Shown in pieces: positions 6,086 to 10,956 of a DNA stretch of 10,956 nucleotides. The stretch comes from Actinomycetes bacterium (GTDB taxonomy: Bacteria; Actinomycetota; Actinomycetes; Actinomycetales; Dermabacteraceae). Where the stretch lies: assembly GCA_023389045.1 (NCBI GenBank), contig JAEWEZ010000137.1, forward strand, positions 1 through 10,956, written 5' to 3'. Under the pieces are notes generated by a model. The model had not been told where the DNA came from and made no database searches. It saw only the letters and a program-made list of their open reading frames with translations. Numbering within the stretch: the stretch's first letter is position 1; the number at the start of each line of letters is the position of its first letter. A program made the translations under genes and the position numbers.

Positions 6086-7732
6086 TCACTTACGGGTGAC
6101 CTCGTAGTACAGCGGGACGGTGTCCCAGCCGAAGCGAACGTTCTCAACGTTCTCGGAGAAGCCACCGAGGGTGTTCTGGTACCAGAGCGGGATCGCCGGC
6201 AGATCCTCCATCAGGATCGCCTCAGCCGCCTTGTACTTCTCGATCGCAGCCTTCTCATCGGGGGCCTGCAGGGCCTCGTTCAGCAGCTGATCGAACTCGG
6301 GGTTCTTGTAGTCACCGTCGTTGGAGCCCTTACCGTCCGCGGCGGCGCTGGAGTACAGCGGCTGCAGGAAGTTGTAGGCCGAGGGGTAGTCGGCCTGCCA
6401 ACCGGAGCGCCACACGCCCTCCATCTTGCGGGCCACGATCTGCTCGCGGAAGGCGCCGAAGGCCGGGTGCGGCTGCGGAACCGCCTTGATACCGAGCACA
6501 TTGGAGATGCTGTTGCAGACGGCCTCGACCCAGTCCTTGTGGGGGCCATCGGCGTTGTAGTTGAAGACGAGGTCGCCGGAGAAGGCTTCCATGCCTTCCG
6601 CCTGCTTCCACAGTTCCTTGGCCTTGGCCTCGTCGAAGCTGAGCACCTCGCCACCGGGGATGTCGGTCTGGCCGCCACCGGGGATCACCGGGGCCACGTA
6701 GTCGGTGGCGGGGGTGCGGGTGCCGGCGAAGAGCTGCTCGCAGATGGTCTTGCGGTCGATCGCCATGGAGATGGCCTTGCGGCGCAGCTTGCCAGCCTCA
6801 CCGGTGAAGCCCTTGCCCTTCTGCGGCACGGTGAAGGACTGGAACAGAGCGCCGGGGGCGTTCAGGGCGCGCTCGCCAAGATCGCTTTCGAAGGTGGACA
6901 GCGCCGAGGTGGGAATGGCATCGCAGACGTCAACGTTGTTGGCCATCAGATCGTTGTAGAGGGTCTCGTTATCCGCGTAGATCACGAAGGTGAGGCCCTT
7001 GTTCTTGGGCTTGCGGGGGCCGTCGTAGTCCGGGTTCGGGACGAGGTTGATTTCCTTGGAGTGGGTCCAGGACTCCAGCAGGTAGGGGCCGTTGGAGATG
7101 GGTTTCTTACCGAAGGCTTCCATGTTCTCGAAGGCGGCCTTGGGCAGCGGCATGTAGGCGGAGTAGCCCAGGCGCTGCGGGAAGTCGGACTGCGCGGAGA
7201 CCAGCTTGACGGTGAAGGTGGTGTCGTCCTTCACGACCAGGCCCGACATGGTTTCTGCCTTCGGCGGATCGGCGGAAACGTCCGCGAAGCCCTCGATCGG
7301 CTCGAAGAAGGACTGCGACTTCTGCGCATTGGTGGCCAGGGCCCCGAAGTTCCAGGCGTCCACGAAGGACTGGGCGTTCACCGGGGTGCCATCGGAGAAC
7401 TTCTTGCCGGACTTCAGCTTGATGGTCCAGGTCTGCTTGTCATCGGACTCGACGGACTCGGCGATGTCCTCCTTCACCTCACCCTCGGCGGTGTAGTACA
7501 TGAGACCCGCGAAGATGTTGCTGATGACGCGGCCGCCGCCCACCTCGCTGGTGTTGGTGGGGATCAGCGGGTTTTCCGGCTCGGTGCCGTTGGCGAAGAT
7601 GACGCCGTCGCCGGAGCCACCGGCGCCACCGCCGGAGCCACCGGAACCGGAATCGCCGCCGCAGGCGCTGAGGGTCACGGCGGCAGCGCCGGCAACAGAG
7701 CCGAACATCAGGGATCGACGCGAGATCGTCAT
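6086..7732 (-). CDS. oppA: Peptide ABC transporter substrate-binding lipoprotein (SBP family 5, OppA-like)
   Basis: Extracytoplasmic receptor that captures peptide-type ligands and delivers them to OppB/OppC. Of 548 residues, 1-24 form a lipoprotein signal peptide: SRRSLMF (4-10) resembles a twin-arginine motif, then a short hydrophobic stretch and the lipobox LSAC, with Cys24 the predicted lipidated residue. A Gly/Ser-rich linker follows (25-43). Family-5 hallmarks: KFSDGTPVNAQSFVDAW (111-127), RKAISMAIDRKTICEQLF in the middle, GWQADYPSAYNFLQPLYSS, and DLPAIPLWYQNT near the end. The GWQADYP-x-NFL block resembles OppA more than metal- or sugar-binding members, so oligopeptide is the likely ligand class, but this is inferred. 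The ATG at 7730-7732 is chosen because AGGAG (7739-7743) precedes it and the signal peptide begins there; the frame stays open 35 codons further upstream, but that stretch has no signal-peptide logic. It is the first gene of the importer operon. Confidence 0.94.
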   Translation of the reverse strand: MTISRRSLMFGSVAGAAAVTLSACGGDSGSGGSGGGAGGSGDGVIFANGTEPENPLIPTNTSEVGGGRVISNIFAGLMYYTAEGEVKEDIAESVESDDKQTWTIKLKSGKKFSDGTPVNAQSFVDAWNFGALATNAQKSQSFFEPIEGFADVSADPPKAETMSGLVVKDDTTFTVKLVSAQSDFPQRLGYSAYMPLPKAAFENMEAFGKKPISNGPYLLESWTHSKEINLVPNPDYDGPRKPKNKGLTFVIYADNETLYNDLMANNVDVCDAIPTSALSTFESDLGERALNAPGALFQSFTVPQKGKGFTGEAGKLRRKAISMAIDRKTICEQLFAGTRTPATDYVAPVIPGGGQTDIPGGEVLSFDEAKAKELWKQAEGMEAFSGDLVFNYNADGPHKDWVEAVCNSISNVLGIKAVPQPHPAFGAFREQIVARKMEGVWRSGWQADYPSAYNFLQPLYSSAAADGKGSNDGDYKNPEFDQLLNEALQAPDEKAAIEKYKAAEAILMEDLPAIPLWYQNTLGGFSENVENVRFGWDTVPLYYEVTRK

Positions 7733-7738
7733 AAGGGT

Positions 7739-7743
7739 CTCCT
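7739..7743 (-). promoter_or_regulatory. Shine-Dalgarno fixing the oppA start
   Basis: Minus-strand AGGAG lies 6 nt before the ATG at 7732. It rules out the in-frame ATG 35 codons upstream as the main start. Confidence 0.75.
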
Positions 7744-7791
7744 CGGGATCAGGGACGGGTGGGGGAAAGCAGGTGCCGTTGCGGCGGGAGG

Positions 7792-7805
7792 CCGCGTCGA
7801 CGCGG
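7792..7805. repeat. 14-bp perfect palindrome in the oppA leader
   Basis: CCGCGTCGACGCGG is fully self-complementary and lies 60 nt upstream of the oppA start. It could be a dimeric repressor operator or, with a TCGA loop, an RNA hairpin in the leader. In such GC-rich DNA a chance occurrence is possible. Confidence 0.4.
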
Positions 7806-7859
7806 GGGCAAGGGATAGAGACGCACCTGTGGCTCACCCTGGAGAGGGACCCGCCGGGC

Positions 7860-7878
7860 TGTGCGTTGCCTCACCTAA
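7860..7878 (-). promoter_or_regulatory. Possible DtxR/IdeR-like box upstream of oppA
   Basis: The minus-strand 19-mer starting TTAGGTGAGGC matches the DtxR/IdeR consensus (TTAGGTTAGGCTAACCTAA) at 13 of 19 positions by eye. The left half is nearly perfect and the right half poor. Weak evidence alone; it would imply iron-dependent control of the importer if real. Confidence 0.22.
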
Positions 7879-7907
7879 CCACAGCGGAGGGCTCGACGCT
7901 ACGCGGT

Positions 7908-7936
7908 GACCTAGGACGAAAGTGTCGATCTCGCAA
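7908..7936 (-). promoter_or_regulatory. Candidate oppA promoter
   Basis: Minus-strand TTGCGA (7931-7936) and TAGGTC (7908-7913) are separated by 17 nt. This would give a leader of about 170 nt containing the DtxR-like box and the palindrome. Both hexamers are imperfect, so confidence is low. Confidence 0.22.
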
Positions 7937-7997
7937 CGGTTTGGTCACGGCGTAGCCACGGTCGGGGATCGCATCGCCCGCCCGTGGGCGTCACAAT

Positions 7998-8002
7998 GGA
8001 GG
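7998..8002 (+). promoter_or_regulatory. Shine-Dalgarno abutting the pgi ATG
   Basis: GGAGG ends a single nucleotide before the ATG at 8004, much closer than the usual 5-9 nt. Either the real start is the in-frame GTG at 8013 (10 nt spacing), or the mRNA is leaderless from 8004: CACAAT at 7992-7997 resembles a -10 hexamer placed exactly so that +1 would be the A of ATG. Confidence 0.5.
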
Positions 8003-8003
8003 T

Positions 8004-9701
8004 ATGACCGCTGTGCACAATGCATCCGCCGCTCCCGTCGACCCCACCACCACCTCGGCCTGGCAGGCCCTCGAAGCGCACGATCAGGAACTGACCGGCT
8101 CCCTGCGTGAATGGTTCGCTGCCGATCCGCAGCGCGCCGAACGCTTCACGCACACCGCCGCCGATCTGCATGTGGACCTCTCCAAGAACCTCGTCACCGA
8201 GCAGACGATAACGCTGCTGCTGGACCTGGCCGAGCAGACCGGCGTACTGGAGCGCCGCGACGGCATGTTCGCCGGTGCCCACATCAACACCACCGAGGAC
8301 CGCGCCGTGCTGCATACGGCGCTGCGCCGCCCCGAGGACGCCTCCCCCGCACTCGAGGTGGATGGGCAGCAGATCGACCAGGACGTGCACGAAACCCTGC
8401 GCCGCGTGTACGACTTCGCCGACTCCGTGCGCTCGGGCGAATGGACGGGTATCACCGGCAAGCAGATCCGCACCATCGTCAATATCGGGATCGGTGGCTC
8501 CGATCTTGGCCCCGTCATGGTCTACGAGGCCCTGCGTCCGCTGGCCCAGGAGGGTCTGAGCGCCCGCTTCATCTCCAATATCGACCCCACTGATGCGGCA
8601 GCGACCTGCGCTGATCTCGACCCCGAAACCACCCTGGTGATCGTCGCCTCCAAGACCTTCACCACCCTGGAGACCATCACCAATGCGCGTCTGGTGCGCT
8701 CCTGGCTGCTGGATTCCCTGGCCACGGTGGGTATCGGTGAAGACCGCGCCGAGGAGGCCGTGGCCAAGCACTTCGTGGCCGTCTCCACCGCCCTGGACAA
8801 GGTGGCCGAGTTCGGGATCGACCCGAAGAACGCCTTCGGTTTCTGGAACTGGGTGGGTGGGCGTTACAGCGTCGATAGCGCGATCGGCACCGTGCTTGCC
8901 ACGGTTCTGGGGCCCGACGCCTTCGAGGAGCTGTTGGCCGGTTTCCACGCCATGGATGAGCACTTCCGCACCGCCCCCGCGCAGAGCAATGTGCCGCTGC
9001 TGATGGGCCTGCTGAACGTGTGGAACGTGAACTTCCTGGAGGCCGAAACCCATGCGGTCCTCCCCTACTCGCAGTACCTGCACCGCTTCCCGGCCTACCT
9101 GCAGCAGCTGACGATGGAGTCCAATGGCAAGTCGGTGCGCTGGGATGGCGCCCCGGTGACCTGCGAGACCGGTGAAGTGTTCTGGGGCGAGCCCGGAACT
9201 AATGGTCAGCACGCTTTCTACCAGCTGCTGCACCAGGGAACCCGTCTGATCCCCGCCGATTTCATCGCCTTTGCCACCCCGAACCATCCCCTCACCGACG
9301 GTGAGCAGGATGTGCATGAACTGTTCCTGGCGAACTTCTTTGCCCAGACCAAGGCGCTCGCCTTCGGAAAGACGGCCGAGGAGGTGCGTGCAGAGGGCAC
9401 CGAGGGTGCGCTCGTGGCAGCCCGCGAGTTCTCCGGGGACCGCCCCACCACCTCGATCATGGCGCCGAAGCTGACGCCCTCCGTGCTCGGTCAGCTGATC
9501 GCGCTGTACGAGCACATCACCTTCGTGCAGGGTGCTGTGTGGGGGATCAACTCCTTCGACCAGTGGGGCGTGGAACTCGGCAAGCAGCTCGCCAAGCAGC
9601 TCGCCCCCGCCGTGGCCGGTGATGAGGAAGCGATTGCCGCCGAGGATTCCTCGACCGCTTCTCTGATCCGCTACTACCGCGAGCACCGCGCCGAGGGCTG
9701 A
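8004..9701 (+). CDS. pgi: Glucose-6-phosphate isomerase
   Basis: Interconverts glucose-6-phosphate and fructose-6-phosphate in the cytoplasm (glycolysis and gluconeogenesis). The 565 residues match the usual 540-565 of the E. coli-type enzyme. Sugar-phosphate site: NIGIGGSDLGP (160-170) and ASKTFTTLET (215-224). PGI signature 1 is NWVGGRYSV (282-290). Signature 2 is GINSFDQWGVELGK (514-527), including catalytic Lys527. Expected catalytic residues are also present: Glu372 in MESNGK and His403 in GTNGQHAFYQLLHQGT. The ATG at 8004 is the annotated-style start, but its ribosome site is unusually close and GTG at 8013 is a real alternative; the first 10 or so residues are not conserved, so the protein is hardly affected. 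It is divergent from oppA and followed by a terminator before pfkA. Identity is very secure. Confidence 0.97.
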   Translation: MTAVHNASAAPVDPTTTSAWQALEAHDQELTGSLREWFAADPQRAERFTHTAADLHVDLSKNLVTEQTITLLLDLAEQTGVLERRDGMFAGAHINTTEDRAVLHTALRRPEDASPALEVDGQQIDQDVHETLRRVYDFADSVRSGEWTGITGKQIRTIVNIGIGGSDLGPVMVYEALRPLAQEGLSARFISNIDPTDAAATCADLDPETTLVIVASKTFTTLETITNARLVRSWLLDSLATVGIGEDRAEEAVAKHFVAVSTALDKVAEFGIDPKNAFGFWNWVGGRYSVDSAIGTVLATVLGPDAFEELLAGFHAMDEHFRTAPAQSNVPLLMGLLNVWNVNFLEAETHAVLPYSQYLHRFPAYLQQLTMESNGKSVRWDGAPVTCETGEVFWGEPGTNGQHAFYQLLHQGTRLIPADFIAFATPNHPLTDGEQDVHELFLANFFAQTKALAFGKTAEEVRAEGTEGALVAAREFSGDRPTTSIMAPKLTPSVLGQLIALYEHITFVQGAVWGINSFDQWGVELGKQLAKQLAPAVAGDEEAIAAEDSSTASLIRYYREHRAEG

Positions 9702-9733
9702 GCCAAAAGCTGAGCCAAGGGCTGAGGCTCTCA
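9698..9733 (+). repeat. Three 12-nt tandem units carrying three in-frame stops at the pgi 3' end
   Basis: Units GCTGAGCCAAAA, GCTGAGCCAAGG and GCTGAGGCTCTC follow each other, starting with the last base before the pgi stop. Stops lie at 9699-9701, 9711-9713 and 9723-9725, all in the pgi frame. It looks like slippage duplication of the gene end, after which the first TGA ends translation and two back-up stops remain. The third unit has diverged after GCTGAG. Confidence 0.65.
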
Positions 9734-9737
9734 CCGA

Positions 9738-9780
9738 CGACGGCGCCGCCTGTTCCCCTGGGGACCAGGCGGCGCCGTTG
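9738..9780 (+). terminator. Hairpin terminator after pgi
   Basis: A perfect 13-bp inverted repeat (9740-9752 pairs with 9766-9778; arm ACGGCGCCGCCTG) extends outward by one G-U and one C-G pair. Inside, TTCCCC/GGGGA can lengthen the stem after one mismatch, giving an almost uninterrupted helix. There is only a weak T-rich tail (TTGCTGTGTT). It separates pgi from pfkA. Confidence 0.8.
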
Positions 9781-9870
9781 CTGTGTTCGGCTGCAAGCGG
9801 TTCACCCGCGCGTCACCGGATGCTCACCCCGCCAGGACCGATGCGCCGTTACGTCCCGCGCCCACCCACG

Positions 9871-9876
9871 TAGAGT
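9871..9876 (+). promoter_or_regulatory. Candidate pfkA -10 element
   Basis: TAGAGT fits TAnnnT and would place the transcription start near 9883, about 32 nt before the pfkA ATG. The -35 region (GTTACG at 9848-9853, 17-nt spacer) is weak, which is common for regulated actinobacterial promoters. It overlaps the adjacent operator-like repeat. Confidence 0.4.
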
Positions 9877-9889
9877 GGTCTGGACCACT
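9874..9889. promoter_or_regulatory. DasR-type (GntR/HutC) operator candidate in the pfkA promoter
   Basis: AGTGGTC-TG-GACCACT is a perfect 7-bp inverted repeat around a 2-nt centre. The published DasR responsive-element consensus, A(C/G)TGGTCTAGACCA(G/C)T, is matched at 15 of 16 positions; the only difference is G for A in the centre. It overlaps the probable -10 and start site, the classical place for a repressor. No other copy of this palindrome was noticed in the window. The regulator itself is not in the window. Confidence 0.6.
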
Positions 9890-9914
9890 TCGACGGACGG
9901 AAGCGAGCAGCCAT

Positions 9915-10943
9915 ATGAAGATCGGGATCCTCACCTCCGGCGGCGACTGCCCGGGCCTGAACGCCGTGATCCGCGGCATCGTCATCAAAGGCGACAAACT
10001 CTTTGAAGACGAGTTCATCGGCTACAAAGACGGCTGGCGCGGCGTCATCGAAAACGACTGGATGACCCTCCCCCGCCGCCGTGTACGAGGCATCGGCCGG
10101 ATCGGCGGAACCATCCTCGGCACCTCCCGCTCCAACCCCTTCAAAGATGGCGAAGACGGCGCCGATATCGTGCGCCGTCACATGGACGAGAACGATATCG
10201 ACGGGATTATCGCTATCGGCGGCGACGGCACCCTCTTCACCGCCAACCGTCTATGGGAGGCCGGAATCCCCGTCGTCGGTGTCCCGAAAACCGTCGATAA
10301 CGACCTGGACTCCACCGACTACACCTTCGGTTTCAACACTGCCGTGGAGATCGCGACCGAGGCTCTGGACCGCCTGCGCATGACCGGCGACTCCCACCAC
10401 CGCTGCACGGTGGCCGAGGTGATGGGCCGCTCTGTCGGATGGATCGCCCTGCACTCGGGGATGGCAGCGGGTGCGCACGTGATCTGCATTCCCGAGTTCC
10501 CTCTCTCGATCGACGAAATCTGCGGCTACGTCAAAGCAGCCCATGATCGTGGGCGCGCCCCACTCGTGGTGGTCGCTGAAGGGTTCATTCCGCGTGATGC
10601 TCCCGATGACTTCATGACCTACGAGCTCGATGAGTTCGGGCGTCCCCGTTTCGGTGGCATCGCCGAAACCCTCACCCCGCTGATCGAGAAGGAACTCGGC
10701 ATCGAATCGCGGGCCACCGTGCTCGGGCATATCCAGCGCGGCGGTGAGCCGACCGGCTATGACCGAGTGCTGGCGACTCGCCTGGGCACGGCCGCGGTGG
10801 ATCTGGTGCACAACCAGGGATTTGGGCGGATGGTGGCCCTGCGTGGAACCGACATCGTGGATGTTCCGCTGAGCGAAGCCATCGACAATCTGAAGACGGT
10901 GCCGAAGGACCGCTGGGAAGAAATGCGGATCCTCTTCGGCTGA
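9915..10943 (+). CDS. pfkA: 6-phosphofructokinase (group III, actinobacterial type)
   Basis: Phosphorylates fructose-6-phosphate to fructose-1,6-bisphosphate, the committed step of glycolysis. The 342 residues start MKIGILTSGGDCPGLN (1-16), the PFK nucleotide-binding N-terminus. GGDGT (102-106) contacts the phosphoryl donor; PKTVDND (124-130) carries the catalytic Asp128 and neighbours; EVMGR (168-172) and HIQRGG (272-277) bind the sugar phosphate. The residue matching E. coli Gly104 is Gly105 (ATP-type), but the one matching Gly124 is Lys125 (more typical of pyrophosphate enzymes). Group III enzymes mix these, so ATP is likely but pyrophosphate cannot be excluded. The ATG at 9915 is chosen because it begins the conserved fold; the open frame further upstream to 9783 is antisense-like non-coding. 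A GGAAGCGAG stretch gives a modest ribosome site. A DasR-like operator overlaps its promoter. It follows pgi but behind a terminator. Confidence 0.96.
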   Translation: MKIGILTSGGDCPGLNAVIRGIVIKGDKLFEDEFIGYKDGWRGVIENDWMTLPRRRVRGIGRIGGTILGTSRSNPFKDGEDGADIVRRHMDENDIDGIIAIGGDGTLFTANRLWEAGIPVVGVPKTVDNDLDSTDYTFGFNTAVEIATEALDRLRMTGDSHHRCTVAEVMGRSVGWIALHSGMAAGAHVICIPEFPLSIDEICGYVKAAHDRGRAPLVVVAEGFIPRDAPDDFMTYELDEFGRPRFGGIAETLTPLIEKELGIESRATVLGHIQRGGEPTGYDRVLATRLGTAAVDLVHNQGFGRMVALRGTDIVDVPLSEAIDNLKTVPKDRWEEMRILFG

Positions 10944-10956
10944 AACGCTGCGGCCC

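Noticed and set aside
7733..7837. 35-codon N-terminal extension of the binding protein (ATG at 7837)
   Set aside because: No ribosome site; it would bury the signal peptide. The internal ATG at 7732 has AGGAG and begins the lipoprotein leader.
5993..7909. 638-codon open frame on the plus strand
   Set aside because: Antisense to the binding-protein gene, which has signal peptide, lipobox and family-5 motifs.
7911..9734. 607-codon open frame on the minus strand
   Set aside because: Antisense to pgi, which has all catalytic residues in the plus frame.
9783..9914. 44-codon N-terminal extension of PfkA
   Set aside because: The conserved fold starts at MKIGILTSGG, and the extension overlaps the promoter and operator.
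1..10956. A new defence, mobile or biosynthetic system
   Set aside because: All genes belong to known housekeeping or transport families; no transposase, integrase, nuclease, toxin, reverse transcriptase or CRISPR-like array was seen on either strand.

Overview
The window is GC-rich DNA with the strong third-position GC bias typical of Actinobacteria. The proteins are actinobacterial in style: a TypA with an insert between G2 and G3, a Tat-like lipoprotein leader, and a group III phosphofructokinase. A Micrococcales member (Dermabacteraceae/Brachybacterium-like) is my guess from style, not a demonstrated assignment. Coding density is high and no gene-free stretch exceeds about 290 bases. I see no tRNA, rRNA, CRISPR array, insertion sequence or phage gene. 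The very long ORFs antisense to nearly every gene are third-position-GC shadows.

Layout. Positions 1-1732 (minus) hold typA/bipA, cut at its C-terminal end by the window edge. Positions 1733-2020 are intergenic, with a strong hairpin terminator and an unusual run of seven 13-14 nt degenerate repeats that reaches into the stop codon of the next gene. Positions 2021-7732 (minus) hold a complete peptide-type ABC importer, read from right to left: substrate-binding lipoprotein (6086-7732), a gap with a terminator and a candidate internal promoter, permease OppB (4928-5857, GTG start), permease OppC (3985-4938) and a fused two-domain ATPase OppDF (2021-3988). The last three overlap by 11 and 4 bases and are clearly translationally coupled. 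Positions 7733-8003 are a divergent promoter region. Positions 8004-9701 (plus) hold pgi, followed by three 12-nt repeats that each carry an in-frame stop, and then a hairpin terminator. Positions 9915-10943 (plus) hold pfkA.

How it works together. The importer captures oligopeptides (or a related solute) with a lipid-anchored binding protein and moves them through the OppB/OppC channel using ATP hydrolysed by OppDF. pgi and pfkA encode consecutive glycolytic steps (glucose-6-P to fructose-6-P to fructose-1,6-bisP), but a terminator separates them, so they are probably separate transcription units.

Most noteworthy: just upstream of pfkA, overlapping its probable -10 element and start site, is a perfect 7-2-7 inverted repeat that matches the published DasR (GntR/HutC family) operator consensus at 15 of 16 positions. 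This suggests amino-sugar control of phosphofructokinase. Otherwise this is largely an ordinary housekeeping and transport region; I do not see a convincing new multi-gene system.
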